A stretch of DNA of 64,000 nucleotides from Rufibacter latericius. Its GTDB lineage: Bacteria > Bacteroidota > Bacteroidia > Cytophagales > Hymenobacteraceae. Location of the stretch: contig NZ_RJJD01000008.1 in the NCBI RefSeq assembly GCF_003721515.1, positions 689,666 to 753,665 of the forward strand, written 5' to 3'. A program made the translations under genes and the position numbers. Position 1 is the stretch's first letter, and every line of letters starts with the position of its first letter. The notes under the pieces are model-generated. The model saw only the letters and a list, made by a program, of their open reading frames with translations. It was not told the origin of the DNA and did no database searches. Shown here in pieces: positions 19,699 to 28,372 of the stretch.

Positions 19699-20280
19699 TT
19701 ACGTCAGGTACAGCTTCTTGGCATTGATGTATTCGGTGACGAGCTCAGAAAGCAGATATCGGGTAGATTTGCCTTCCTTCAGGCATTTCCGGATGAAGGT
19801 GGCCGAGATGTCTAGCAGCGGAGCTGGCACCAACGTGACCTTTGCATGTTCCTTTAATGAAGCCGGCACTTTGCCGCTTTCAGACCGAGGATATACTAAT
19901 ACTTCATGCTGCTCCAGGATCTGCTCGTAGTTTTTCCACTTAGGCAACGTAGCCAGGTTGTCTTCGCCCATGATGAGCACGAACTGATACTTAGGATACT
20001 TCTCCTTGAGGTACGTAAGCGTGTCTATGGTGTAGCTGGGTCGGGGCATCCGGAACTCAATGTCAGTGACACCAAGATCAGCGTTGTCAGCGATGGCCAG
20101 GCGCACCATGTGCAGCCGGTCAAACTCATGCAACAGACTACTGCTGGGCTTAAACGGATTCTGCGGACTCACCACCAACCAGACCGTGTCCAGGGTAGTG
20201 TTAGTGGCCATGTAGTTGGCCAGAATCAGGTGCCCGATATGAATGGGGTTGAATGACCCAAACAGCAGCCCTACCCGCAT
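19699..20280 (-). CDS. nadD: Nicotinate-nucleotide adenylyltransferase
   Basis: A 193-residue adenylyltransferase that converts nicotinate mononucleotide to deamido-NAD. The nucleotidyltransferase motif GSFNPIHIGH is at residues 8-17 (HIGH at 14-17), and the C-terminal ISATFIRKCL corresponds to the ISxTxxR motif. It starts 2 bp after gmk in the same operon and is followed by a strong terminator. Confidence 0.95.
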   Translation of the reverse strand: MRVGLLFGSFNPIHIGHLILANYMATNTTLDTVWLVVSPQNPFKPSSSLLHEFDRLHMVRLAIADNADLGVTDIEFRMPRPSYTIDTLTYLKEKYPKYQFVLIMGEDNLATLPKWKNYEQILEQHEVLVYPRSESGKVPASLKEHAKVTLVPAPLLDISATFIRKCLKEGKSTRYLLSELVTEYINAKKLYLT

Positions 20281-20282
20281 AA

Positions 20283-20867
20283 CTAAACGATAGGTTCCTG
20301 AGGATAGATAAAGTCCCGCACCAGCTTCTCGGCTTTGGCGAACGCCTCCTCCAGGTTCTCGTTCACGATGACTACATCGAACTGGTCTTCAAAGCTCAGC
20401 TCGAATTTCGCTTTGAACACGCGGCTGGAAATACTGGAAGCAGAATCTGTATTGCGGGCCACCAACCGTTTAGAGAGCTCTTCTATGGAAGGTGGTTTCA
20501 CGAACACAGACAATGCACGGTCTTTGTAGAAATTCTTCACGCTTAGGCCGCCTTTGACGTCAACGTCCAGGATGGCGTGTTTGCCTTCAGACCAAATGCG
20601 CTCAATTTCAGATTTAAGGGTGCCGTAGAAAGCCCCTTCGTACACTTCTTCCCACTCCACAAACTCGTCCTGCCCTATTTTCTCGCGGAACTCCTCTGGG
20701 GTGATGAAATAATAATCTTTGCCGTTGATTTCACTGCGGCCCCGGCGATCGCGGGTGCAGGCGGAGATAGAAAAACTTAGTTCTGGGAGAACGTTTACTA
20801 AATGACGGACAATTGTGGTTTTACCGGCTCCGGAAGGGGCCGAAAAAATAATGATTTTACCTTGCAT
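20283..20867 (-). CDS. gmk: Guanylate kinase
   Basis: A 194-residue GMP kinase. The P-loop [10 protein letters not shown] is at residues 9-18. The GMP-binding part contains STRDRRG-like [14 protein letters not shown], then [11 protein letters not shown] and [15 protein letters not shown]. It lies 21 bp after the putative anti-sigma gene and 2 bp before nadD, so the whole sigma-anti-sigma-gmk-nadD block looks like one transcript. Confidence 0.96.
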   Translation of the reverse strand: MQGKIIIFSAPSGAGKTTIVRHLVNVLPELSFSISACTRDRRGRSEINGKDYYFITPEEFREKIGQDEFVEWEEVYEGAFYGTLKSEIERIWSEGKHAILDVDVKGGLSVKNFYKDRALSVFVKPPSIEELSKRLVARNTDSASSISSRVFKAKFELSFEDQFDVVIVNENLEEAFAKAEKLVRDFIYPQEPIV

Positions 20868-20888
20868 CCGGGGTTAGGAGGCTTAATA

Positions 20889-21182
20889 CTAAGCAGTTTG
20901 GTGGATTCTTGATTTGATGGTGTCTGCCAACGTAGCCGGCATGCCTGGGCGGCGAAGCGTCGCGTTCAGGAACTGCACAAACAACCGTTGCTTGTCTACG
21001 CTTTCAAAGCAGGGAGAGCACTCGTCGGCGCGTTCTGCCAGAAAAGCTTCATCATCACTGGTGGCTACGCCTTCCAGCCATTTCTCAAAAACACCTTGTA
21101 CCTTCTCACAATCCGATTCATGGCTCTCATCAGAGGCATTTGGCCCCATCAAATCTTCTGTCATTGTAGTAGTCCCCATCAT
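20889..21182 (-). CDS. Putative anti-sigma factor (zinc-finger-like)
   Basis: A 97-residue acidic soluble protein directly behind an ECF sigma gene (10-bp gap), the usual place for its anti-sigma factor. It has a CxxC pair in ADECSPCFESVDKQR, as in ZAS anti-sigma factors, where the motif is H-x3-C-x2-C. Here the histidine position is Arg (ERADEC), so zinc binding through the classical triad would be incomplete. There is no membrane segment. The first Met may be internal (MTEDLMG) rather than the upstream MMGTT. The call rests on position and the CxxC. Confidence 0.65.
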   Translation of the reverse strand: MMGTTTMTEDLMGPNASDESHESDCEKVQGVFEKWLEGVATSDDEAFLAERADECSPCFESVDKQRLFVQFLNATLRRPGMPATLADTIKSRIHQTA

Positions 21183-21192
21183 TTTAATTCCT

Positions 21193-21789
21193 TTAGCTAT
21201 TATAACCCATTGACTTTGCGTATTGCTCTAACTTCTCTTTGAGGAAGTGGCGGGCCCGGTGTAAGCGGCTCCGTACTGTTCCAATAGGAATATCCAAGAT
21301 TTTGGCCATTTCCTCATAGGTAAATCCTTCCAAGTCACAGAGAATGATCACCGTCCTGAAATCTACCGGCAACGAGTTCAAGGCACCTGCCACCTCATCG
21401 CCAATCAGATCCTGCACGCTCTCCATGCGCAGGTCGGTGGTACCGCCTGAGCTGTCTCCCTCCGCATCCACGTCCTCTGAATTGTAGTAACCTTCCACCT
21501 CAGAGTAGTCTACTTTGGCGGGCTGTTTGCTCTTCTTCCGGAAGTCGTTGATGAACGAGTTCTTCAGGATGCGGAACAGCCACGCTTTGGCATTAGTTCC
21601 GGGTTCGAAATAATCGAAAAAGCGATACGCCTTGAGATAGGTCTCCTGAACCAGGTCGTTGGCGTCGTCTTCGTCTAGGGTTAGGCGGTACGCGAAGTTG
21701 TAGAGAGGCGAGATAACCGGCATCAGCTCCGCCTCAAACCGGGCGTCTTTCTCCTCTTTCGTCATTGAATTCGCTCTCTGTTCGCTCAT
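21193..21789 (-). CDS. ECF RNA polymerase sigma factor (RpoE-like)
   Basis: A sigma-70 family protein of 198 residues. Region 2 includes YNFAYRLTLDEDDANDLVQE and TNAKAWLFRILKNSFINDFR. Region 4 includes LPVDFRTVIILCDLEGFTYE followed by EMAKILDIPIGTVRSRLHRA, a clear helix-turn-helix. The start is placed at the ATG at 21789 because a TATATTTG -7 element at 21838-21845 puts transcription start downstream of the alternative Met at 21840. It leads the operon with the anti-sigma, gmk and nadD genes. Confidence 0.92.
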   Translation of the reverse strand: MSEQRANSMTKEEKDARFEAELMPVISPLYNFAYRLTLDEDDANDLVQETYLKAYRFFDYFEPGTNAKAWLFRILKNSFINDFRKKSKQPAKVDYSEVEGYYNSEDVDAEGDSSGGTTDLRMESVQDLIGDEVAGALNSLPVDFRTVIILCDLEGFTYEEMAKILDIPIGTVRSRLHRARHFLKEKLEQYAKSMGYNS

Positions 21790-21837
21790 TGGTCTTGATT
21801 TTGTACTTTTACACTTGGGGATAAAAATACCTATACG

Positions 21838-21845
21838 CAAATATA
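21838..21845 (-). promoter_or_regulatory. -7 element of the ECF sigma operon
   Basis: Minus-strand TATATTTG fits TAnnTTTG. No TTG lies at 19-20 nt, so it may be weak or activated. It excludes the 21840 start codon. Confidence 0.5.
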
Positions 21846-21910
21846 GACATTAAATATACATAGGTACATACGAATATTCAGGCAGATGTTTACATTCCTC
21901 CGCTGAAAGG

Positions 21911-21918
21911 TACTTTTG
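21911..21918 (+). promoter_or_regulatory. -7 element of the double GT2 gene
   Basis: TACTTTTG fits TAnnTTTG and lies 38 bp before the ATG at 21956. It has TTT rather than TTG at the -33 distance. Confidence 0.5.
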
Positions 21919-21955
21919 CAGCCCTTATCTTCCTTCTTTTTTGTTTCTGCGCCCC

Positions 21956-23491
21956 ATGTCTCAACGTATCTCTGTTACCATTCTCGCCAAGAACAGCCAG
22001 GAACTACTGCCGCAATGCCTCCGGTCGCTGGCGCTGTTTCCGGAGGTGATCCTGCTGGACAACGGCTCCACCGATGCCACTGTAGCCATTGCTAGCCAGT
22101 TTTCCAACGTGCGGGTTTTCCATTCACCCTTCATTGGGTTTGGTCCGCTCAAGAACCTGGCCGCCTCACACGCCACCCATGACTGGATTCTCTCTATTGA
22201 CAGCGATGAGGTGCTCACGCCGGAACTGGTGCAAAGCATTTTGACATATCCCTTGGATAACGGCAAAGCTTACAGGTTCTTGCGTCACAATTACTATGGG
22301 AAACGGCTAATCAATGCCTGTGGTTGGGAAAATGATTACGTGCTGCGGCTCTTCAACCGAAAAACCACTCGGTTCACGGATCGTGAGGTGCACGAAGGCA
22401 TCATGACCGATGGGATTTCAGTGGAAACCCTACCCGGCATCCTGAACCACTACTCCTTCAAAAACACCACCGAACTGTTACAGAAACTTAACCAGTACAC
22501 GACCCTCTTTGCGCAGGAGAACCGGTTCAAGAAGAAATCCTCGGCCTTCAAAGCGTCTTACAAAGCCGGCTGGACGTTTATCCGCAATTATTTCCTGAAA
22601 CGCGGTTTCATGTACGGCTTTGAAGGTTTCCTGATCTCGGCCTGCAATGCCAACGGCGCTTTCTACAAATACATGAAACTACACGAGGCCAACCGCTCCA
22701 TGACCACCAGCCTCATCATCTCCACCTACAACTGGCCCGAGGCCCTAGAGGTAGTCCTGAAAAGCGTTGCCTTACAAAATGAACTGCCAGGCGAAGTGAT
22801 CATTGCCGATGACGGCTCCCGCCCCGAGACCAAGGCGATTATTGACCGTTTTCAGCAAAACTTTCCCGTACTGCTCCGCCACTGCTGGCACGAAGACATC
22901 GGTTTCCGGCTGGCCGCTATCCGGAACAAAGCCATGGCCATGGCTACGGGAGAATACATTCTCTCCATTGATGGCGATATGGTCCTGCACCCAGACTTCG
23001 TGAAAAGCCACAAACGCATTGCCCGAGCCAACACCTTCATCCAAGGAAAGCGCGTGCTGCTGCAGCCAGAACTCACCACACAGATTCTCCAAAGCAAGCA
23101 ATGGCACATCACGCCTTTCACCTCTGGCATCATCAACCGTTTTAATGCCGTTTCCTCAGAAACGCTGGCAAAGCTCGGCTCCAAGAAGCGCCCCGACATC
23201 AAAGCTATCAGAGGCTGCAACATGGCTTTCTGGCGCGCCGATGTCCTGCGCATCAACGGTTTCAACGAGAACATTCAAGGCTGGGGCCGCGAAGACAGCG
23301 AGTTTGCCATTCGGATGCTGAACTCCGGGATAGAACGCCGCAACCTGCCCTTCGGAGGGGTGGGCTATCACCTGTACCACCCTGAGAACGCCCGCACCTC
23401 TCTGTCAGAAAACGACAAGATCCTGTCCGATGCCATTGCACAGAAAGCACAGTGGTGTGAGAACGGCATCAACAAATATCTTCAAGCGTAG
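21956..23491 (+). CDS. Fused tandem GT2 glycosyltransferase (LPS-core type + chondroitin-synthase-like)
   Basis: A 511-residue protein made of two GT-A fold domains. Residues 1-248 resemble the WaaE/KdtX family: ISVTILAKNSQELLPQCLRS, VILLDNGSTD, a DxD-type SIDSDEVL and a DREVHEG region. Residues 249-511 form a second complete GT2 unit starting at Met249 (TTSLIISTYNWPEALEVVLK), with IIADDGSRPETK, the DxD motif SIDGDMVLH and GWGREDSEFAIRM, as in the chondroitin-synthase-like group. Each half is the length of a stand-alone enzyme, so this looks like an in-frame fusion of two genes. It likely adds two sugars in lipopolysaccharide or surface glycan synthesis. Start chosen at ATG 21956, not the TTG at 21941. 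Confidence 0.88.
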   Translation: MSQRISVTILAKNSQELLPQCLRSLALFPEVILLDNGSTDATVAIASQFSNVRVFHSPFIGFGPLKNLAASHATHDWILSIDSDEVLTPELVQSILTYPLDNGKAYRFLRHNYYGKRLINACGWENDYVLRLFNRKTTRFTDREVHEGIMTDGISVETLPGILNHYSFKNTTELLQKLNQYTTLFAQENRFKKKSSAFKASYKAGWTFIRNYFLKRGFMYGFEGFLISACNANGAFYKYMKLHEANRSMTTSLIISTYNWPEALEVVLKSVALQNELPGEVIIADDGSRPETKAIIDRFQQNFPVLLRHCWHEDIGFRLAAIRNKAMAMATGEYILSIDGDMVLHPDFVKSHKRIARANTFIQGKRVLLQPELTTQILQSKQWHITPFTSGIINRFNAVSSETLAKLGSKKRPDIKAIRGCNMAFWRADVLRINGFNENIQGWGREDSEFAIRMLNSGIERRNLPFGGVGYHLYHPENARTSLSENDKILSDAIAQKAQWCENGINKYLQA

Positions 23492-23541
23492 CCTACTTAA
23501 TATCCAGACCTTCTATCGCTTATAAGGAAGACCGCACAGGC

Positions 23542-23586
23542 TTTCCTTCACTCTGTCATCCTGAAACGATGACAGAGTGAAGGAAA
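23542..23586 (+). terminator. First hairpin after the double GT2 gene
   Basis: A 19-bp stem, TTTCCTTCACTCTGTCATC with its complement, around CTGAAAC. Its right end (GGAAA, 23582-23586) is also the left end of the next hairpin, so the two structures exclude each other at their edges. Confidence 0.7.
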
Positions 23587-23643
23587 TGAACATAAAAACG
23601 CCCGACCTCTGTAAAGAAGCCGGGCGTTTTTATGTTCATTTCC
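23582..23643. terminator. Bidirectional terminator between the GT2 gene and ahcY
   Basis: A perfect 23-bp stem (23582-23604 with 23621-23643) around a 16-nt loop. The inner part of each arm holds CATAAAAACGCCCG/CGGGCGTTTTTATG. It serves the convergent GT2 and ahcY genes. Confidence 0.85.
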
Positions 23644-23661
23644 GGAAAACAGGCCGGAAAC
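23640..23661. repeat. PIR repeat copy 4 (right half only)
   Basis: TTCCGG is followed by AAAACAGGCCGGAAAC, matching the right arm of the repeat. It ends 9 bp before the ahcY stop. Confidence 0.45.
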
Positions 23662-23669
23662 AGATATGC

Positions 23670-24977
23670 TTAGTAGCGGTAGTACTCCGGTTTGAAAGGC
23701 CCTTCTACTTCCACACCAATGTAGGCAGCTTGCTCAGGAGAAAGTTCTTCCAGCTCAACACCAATTTTGGCTAAGTGCAGACGGGCTACTTTCTCATCCA
23801 AGTGCTTAGGCAGGGTGTACACTTTGTTCTCGTACGCCTCAGCGTTGGTCCAAAGCTCAATCTGGGCCAAAGTCTGGTTAGAGAAAGAGTTTGACATCAC
23901 GAAAGATGGGTGACCAGTGGCGCAACCCAGGTTCACCAAACGACCTTCAGCTAAGATGATGATGTCTTTGCCTTCCAGGGTGTACAGGTCCACCTGCGGT
24001 TTCACGGTGTCTTTAGTATGACCGTAGTTCTCATTCAACCAGGCCATGTCAATCTCATTGTCAAAGTGACCGATGTTGCAGACAATGGCTTTGTCCTTCA
24101 TGGCTAGGAAGTGCTCACTTCTGATGATGTTGAAGTTACCAGTAGCGGTTACTACAATGTCAGCCTCAGGAATGGCATTCTCCATTTTACGGACGGCGAA
24201 ACCGTCCATTGCGGCTTGCAGCGCACAGATGGGGTCAATCTCAGTTACAATCACGCGGGCACCGGCACCACGCAACGAGGCGGCAGAACCTTTCCCTACG
24301 TCACCGTAACCGGCAACCACAGCTACTTTACCGGCCATCATCACGTCAGTAGCTCTTCTGATGGAGTCTACCAGTGATTCTTTACAGCCGTATTTGTTAT
24401 CGAATTTAGATTTGGTCACAGAGTCGTTCACGTTGATAGCGGGCATCAACAGAGTGCCGTTTTTCATACGCTCGTACAGACGGTGAACACCAGTGGTAGT
24501 CTCTTCAGACAAACCTTTGATGCCAGCGGCTAACTCTGGGTATTTGTCAAACACCATGTTGGTCAGGTCACCACCATCGTCCAGGATCATGTTCAATGGC
24601 TGACGATCCTCACCGAAGAACAAAGTCTGCTCAATGCACCAGTCAAACTCCTCGGCGTTCATGCCTTTCCAGGCGTAAACCGGAATACCGGCGGCGGCAA
24701 TAGCTGCGGCAGCGTGGTCTTGGGTAGAGAAGATGTTGCAGGAAGACCAGGTCACCTCAGCGCCAAGGGCAGTCAAGGTTTCAATCAACACAGCCGTTTG
24801 AATGGTCATGTGCAAGCAACCCGCAATTCGGGCACCCGCCAAAGGCTGGCTTGCGCCGTACTCCTCACGGATGGCCATCAAACCTGGCATCTCGGCTTCG
24901 GCCAGTTTAATTTCTTTTCTTCCCCACTCAGCAAGGGAAATATCTTTTACTTTGTAAGGCAAATACGTTTCTACCAT
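23670..24977 (-). CDS. ahcY: Adenosylhomocysteinase (SAH hydrolase)
   Basis: A 435-residue NAD-dependent enzyme that splits S-adenosylhomocysteine into homocysteine and adenosine, closing the methyl cycle. The substrate region has [20 protein letters not shown], the Rossmann motif is [15 protein letters not shown], and the C-terminus PFKPEYYRY is typical. It has its own strong promoter at 25006-25036. I saw no SAH riboswitch in the short leader. Confidence 0.97.
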   Translation of the reverse strand: MVETYLPYKVKDISLAEWGRKEIKLAEAEMPGLMAIREEYGASQPLAGARIAGCLHMTIQTAVLIETLTALGAEVTWSSCNIFSTQDHAAAAIAAAGIPVYAWKGMNAEEFDWCIEQTLFFGEDRQPLNMILDDGGDLTNMVFDKYPELAAGIKGLSEETTTGVHRLYERMKNGTLLMPAINVNDSVTKSKFDNKYGCKESLVDSIRRATDVMMAGKVAVVAGYGDVGKGSAASLRGAGARVIVTEIDPICALQAAMDGFAVRKMENAIPEADIVVTATGNFNIIRSEHFLAMKDKAIVCNIGHFDNEIDMAWLNENYGHTKDTVKPQVDLYTLEGKDIIILAEGRLVNLGCATGHPSFVMSNSFSNQTLAQIELWTNAEAYENKVYTLPKHLDEKVARLHLAKIGVELEELSPEQAAYIGVEVEGPFKPEYYRY

Positions 24978-25005
24978 TGTAGTTCAAGTTTTTACAGAAG
25001 AAACA

Positions 25006-25036
25006 CAAAGGTACGCAATAAGTTTATTATCCTCAA
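25006..25036 (-). promoter_or_regulatory. Promoter of ahcY
   Basis: Minus-strand TACCTTTG (25013-25006) follows TTG (25036-25034) by 20 nt, an exact consensus match 29 bp before the ahcY ATG. Confidence 0.75.
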
Positions 25037-25073
25037 TTTTTTGGCTTACCGCCATCCTGAACCTGCCTTTAAA

Positions 25074-25110
25074 TGCCGGGTCACCTTTTTAGACAAAAGG
25101 TGACCCGGCA
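25074..25110 (-). terminator. Terminator of the DUF4397 lipoprotein gene
   Basis: TGCCGGGTCACCTTTT (25074-25089) pairs perfectly with 25095-25110 around TAGAC. It lies 21 bp after the stop. Confidence 0.85.
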
Positions 25111-25131
25111 AGCTCTAACTTAGCTATTGGG

Positions 25132-25827
25132 TTAATTGTTCATAATGACGCCAGCCCCTAGGGTATTCGTGTTCCCGGCTGGAGGATTCAGGAACCCTCG
25201 GGCGTACACCGTGTAAATTTTACCGGCTTGCAGGTTCAGGGTGGCGGTCACGGCGGCTATATCGGTACCTACCGGCTGCACCTCCACTGTATAGCTACCG
25301 GCATTCACGGGCGTAAACGCAGAACCTTCTTTGAATTCGATGTCTGAAAAAAGGTTGTTTCCTCCCTGCACCACCACATCCACGTTGGGTGCATCTGGCG
25401 ACAGGTGCACAAACCGTATGTGGGCCCGTCCGCTGGCCGGAGCTGTCAGGTCATCTACCAACACAACCGGCGTGATGCCACTGAGCGGACCGGCGGCAAA
25501 GACAGTGTAATTTTTGTCCTTCTCCAGGGTGACATTGGCATCTATGACCGGGCTACCCACCCCAGCTCCGGCAGCGGTCACTTTCACGTTCCTGGAACCT
25601 GAGGCCAGGGTTAAGTAACCTGTATTGTCTGGGTAATTCAGGGCCGCAGTGTTTGCTTTGGTGCCATCTACATACAAGTCTACTCCGGGGGCGTTAGGCG
25701 AGGCATGCACCACCAGTACCCTAGCCTCATCTGTCAACATCTCCGCAGCGTCGTCATCATCGTCACAACTGGTGAGCGATAAAACAGGCAAGGCGGCAAA
25801 TAGAGCGAGTTTCATCCAATTCTTCAT
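25132..25827 (-). CDS. DUF4397 domain lipoprotein
   Basis: A 231-residue lipoprotein. The signal peptide ends in LSLTSC with the lipidated Cys21, followed by DDDDDAAE. In Bacteroidota an acidic stretch right after the cysteine often directs lipoproteins to the cell surface. The body carries the DUF4397 pattern twice (ARVLVVHASPNAPGVDLYVD and ARAHIRFVHLSPDAPNVDVV-like), suggesting two related beta-sandwich halves. No catalytic function is known for the family. Monocistronic. Confidence 0.85.
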   Translation of the reverse strand: MKNWMKLALFAALPVLSLTSCDDDDDAAEMLTDEARVLVVHASPNAPGVDLYVDGTKANTAALNYPDNTGYLTLASGSRNVKVTAAGAGVGSPVIDANVTLEKDKNYTVFAAGPLSGITPVVLVDDLTAPASGRAHIRFVHLSPDAPNVDVVVQGGNNLFSDIEFKEGSAFTPVNAGSYTVEVQPVGTDIAAVTATLNLQAGKIYTVYARGFLNPPAGNTNTLGAGVIMNN

Positions 25828-25954
25828 AGCTGTAAAAACTTAAGGTAAAAACTAAACTCAGGTACAGAAAGAACCAGACTGGCAGCAGTTTGTTTAATCT
25901 TTATACAATATTTATTAAACAAATCATATCCACCTCGCCCCTCTCCAATTTGCG

Positions 25955-25962
25955 TATCTTTG
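25955..25962 (+). promoter_or_regulatory. -7 element of the THUMP-like methyltransferase gene
   Basis: TATCTTTG fits TAnnTTTG and lies 23 bp before the chosen ATG. It rules out the upstream start at 25890. Confidence 0.55.
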
Positions 25963-25985
25963 CGCCTCCACGCCCAACCTGTTTT

Positions 25986-27173
25986 ATGCGCATTTTCAAC
26001 CCTGAAGAGCAAAAGTTTATTCTGGACCACCAACTGCAAGACACCGCCCAATTGATGTTGCAGGCAAAACGCTTTGCCCCCTTGCCAGTACCTGAATTGG
26101 TACAGCAGATTAAGGCCCGGCAAAAGGCCCAGCAAAAGCTTCCTACATGGGCAAGACACCCGGAGGCCATTTTCCCGGTGACGCTATCCGTGGAGCAGAG
26201 TTCGTCAGAAGAAACGGCCGCGTTCAAGGCAACCTTGGTGCAAGGCCGGACCCTGGTGGATTTAACCGGGGGATTTGGGGTAGACAGCTTTTACTTTGCG
26301 AAGAGCTTCAATCAGGTAGTGCATTTGGAGCAGAACCAGGAACTGCAGGAGGTTGCCAGCTATAATTTCGAATTGCTTGGGGCCGAAAACATCCAAAGCC
26401 TTGCCATTTCTGCCGAAGAATATCTCCAAGGCATGGACTCCCCGGTAGACGTTCTTTACCTAGACCCTGCCCGCCGGGGGCATAGCCAAGAGCGAGTGCA
26501 TCTGCTGCAAGACTGCACCCCGGATGTGTTGGGGCTCCTGCCCTTGTTATTCCAGAAAAGCAAAGCCGTGCTCCTGAAAACGGCCCCCATGCTGGACATT
26601 GACCTCGCCTTGCAAGAACTGGGCAGGGTAGCCCACGTGTGGGTAGTGGCAGTGCAGAATGAATGCAAAGAAGTGCTGTATCTCCTTAAACCCCAGGTGA
26701 CAGAACCGCTTCAATTGACCTGCGTCAACCTCACGCCCAGCAAAGAAGCCCACCCGATAAGCTTTACCAAAAACCAGGAGGAAACCGCCCAAGCCACCTA
26801 TTCTGAGCCGCAACGCTACCTGTATGAACCCAACACGGCCTTGCTGAAAGCCGGGGCCTTTCGCTGGCTTTCTGAGCATTACCGATTGAACAAACTGCAC
26901 CGCAACAGCCACCTTTACACATCAGACGAGTTGGAACCATCGTTTCCGGGCCGGATTTTTGAAATCACCGGAAAACCGAAGGCCAATGCAAAAGAGTTGC
27001 AGCAACTCCTGCCCCAAAAGAAAGCCAATATTACCGTCCGGAATTATCCGCTTACGGTGGCGCAACTGCGGGAGAAAGTAAAGCTGAAAGAAGGCGGCGA
27101 TGATTATCTTTTCGCCACTACTGACCTGCACAACAAGCCTATTCTTCTCCTTTGCAAGAAGGTAGGGAATTAG
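25986..27173 (+). CDS. Class I SAM-dependent methyltransferase with THUMP-like domain
   Basis: A 395-residue protein. The N-terminal helical part (FNPEEQKFILDHQLQDTAQL) precedes a Rossmann methyltransferase with motif I DLTGGFGVDSFYFAK and motif IV VLYLDPARRG. A C-terminal THUMP-like/ferredoxin-like part (NITVRNYPLTVAQLREKVKL, then ATTDLHNKPILLLCKK) suggests an RNA substrate. The family (PG_1098-like) is widespread in Bacteroidota, but I know of no established target nucleotide. The start at ATG 25986 is supported by the -7 element just upstream. Its stop lies 1 bp from the stop of the convergent glycosylase gene. Confidence 0.85.
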   Translation: MRIFNPEEQKFILDHQLQDTAQLMLQAKRFAPLPVPELVQQIKARQKAQQKLPTWARHPEAIFPVTLSVEQSSSEETAAFKATLVQGRTLVDLTGGFGVDSFYFAKSFNQVVHLEQNQELQEVASYNFELLGAENIQSLAISAEEYLQGMDSPVDVLYLDPARRGHSQERVHLLQDCTPDVLGLLPLLFQKSKAVLLKTAPMLDIDLALQELGRVAHVWVVAVQNECKEVLYLLKPQVTEPLQLTCVNLTPSKEAHPISFTKNQEETAQATYSEPQRYLYEPNTALLKAGAFRWLSEHYRLNKLHRNSHLYTSDELEPSFPGRIFEITGKPKANAKELQQLLPQKKANITVRNYPLTVAQLREKVKLKEGGDDYLFATTDLHNKPILLLCKKVGN

Positions 27174-27174
27174 A

Positions 27175-27801
27175 CTACTGTGGATATTTCGGGTTGGCTT
27201 TGCTCACCCAGCGACTACCTTTCAAAGAGAACCGCCAGGGCAGCAGGGCATCGGCTCCGGCGTACGCCACACCTACCCGAGGACCAGCAATGATCTGATC
27301 CTCTGGCACGAGCATGCCTCGGTCTTCAAACCAGATCTCACTTCCTGAAAGTTGGGTACCGTTGTGTTGGGTAGAAATGCCTAGCGCCTGCGTGACCAAA
27401 CCAGGTCCGGCGGTCAGCCGAGGCTCTACTTTGGCTAGTCCCCTTCTCAGCCGCATTTCCTCTATCCCTTCTATTGGCTCGATAGCCCGGATGAGAACGG
27501 CATCAGCAGTGCCCTCTGCGTTGGTCACAATGTTGAAAAGCGAATAGATGCCGTAAATAAGGTACACGTAGGCCACGCCGCCCTGTTCATACATGATCTG
27601 GGTGCGTTTGGTGCGCCGGCCCAAATGGGCGTGGCAAGCGGCATCGGAAGTCCCGGAATAGGCCTCGGTCTCTACTACCATGCCGCCGGTAAGCACGCCG
27701 TCAAAACTAGAAAAGAAGTACTTGCCAATTAAGTCGCGAGCGATGGTGACTACGTCCGGGCGGGTGTAGAAATCCGAAGAGAGTTTCTGCTGGAGGCGCA
27801 T
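27175..27801 (-). CDS. DNA-3-methyladenine glycosylase (AAG/MPG family)
   Basis: A 208-residue monofunctional glycosylase that removes alkylated purines from DNA in base excision repair. Family features are VARDLIGKYF-like TIARDLIGKYFFSS, VETEAYSGTSDAACHA (catalytic glutamate region), RTKRTQIMYEQGGVAYVYLI, then YGIYSLFNIV, and LTAGPGLVTQALGI. The length matches the family. It is convergent with and almost touching the methyltransferase gene. Confidence 0.93.
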   Translation of the reverse strand: MRLQQKLSSDFYTRPDVVTIARDLIGKYFFSSFDGVLTGGMVVETEAYSGTSDAACHAHLGRRTKRTQIMYEQGGVAYVYLIYGIYSLFNIVTNAEGTADAVLIRAIEPIEGIEEMRLRRGLAKVEPRLTAGPGLVTQALGISTQHNGTQLSGSEIWFEDRGMLVPEDQIIAGPRVGVAYAGADALLPWRFSLKGSRWVSKANPKYPQ

Positions 27802-27810
27802 GGATGAAGG

Positions 27811-28269
27811 TTACTGACGGATGAAGACTTCGGTGGCGCCGTCGGCGATAACGTTGTTGATGACCAGGGTATTCTCGCCGCAAAACCAGAATTGGTACCC
27901 TACCGGCGGCAGGCTCTGCCCTACAATTTTAAAAGCCTGCCGTTCTCCCCGAAGCTGGCCGTTCACGTGTTCCTCGTATTCGCCGTTCTCAAAAAAAGTG
28001 AGGGTTTTGGAATCGCCTACCTGCTCTCCGGTGAGAAACTCATCTTCCTGGGCACCCATGTAATTGGTCTGGAGACCGCGCAACTCCCATTTGCCCTTTA
28101 ACCGAGTAGCGGCGGTGGCTGAATCTGTGGTGGAGAACTCGCAGAGAGCTACAGCGGTCTGTTTGTTTTCCTCATCGGAGGAAGTGGCATTGGCTGGTTT
28201 CTCTCCGTTTGTTTGGCAGGACGCCAGAAGTACCGCACTCATCAGAGCCGCAGAAAGCATGTTTTTCAT
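27811..28269 (-). CDS. Small lipoprotein of unknown function
   Basis: A 152-residue lipoprotein with signal peptide MKNMLSAALMSAVLLASC (Cys18), followed by a short polar linker. The mature part (RLKGKWELRGLQTNYMGA, then TLTFFENGEYEEHVNG) looks like a lipocalin-type beta sheet of the kind in small stress or META-like lipoproteins, but I cannot assign a family. The ATG at 28269 was chosen because it begins the signal peptide. It may be co-transcribed with the glycosylase gene 9 bp downstream. Confidence 0.75.
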   Translation of the reverse strand: MKNMLSAALMSAVLLASCQTNGEKPANATSSDEENKQTAVALCEFSTTDSATAATRLKGKWELRGLQTNYMGAQEDEFLTGEQVGDSKTLTFFENGEYEEHVNGQLRGERQAFKIVGQSLPPVGYQFWFCGENTLVINNVIADGATEVFIRQ

Positions 28270-28307
28270 AGGGCAGTTTTTACTTTGAACGGCAAGAACG
28301 CAAAAAG

Positions 28308-28350
28308 AACAGGGGCCGCCAACCCAAAAATCTAGGTGACCGCCCCTGTT
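28308..28350 (-). terminator. Terminator of the DUF4919 gene
   Basis: AACAGGGGC (28308-28316) pairs with GCCCCTGTT (28342-28350). On the minus strand CTTTTTG follows. Confidence 0.65.
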
Positions 28351-28372
28351 ATGAAGTTGAGGCAAAAAGTAG

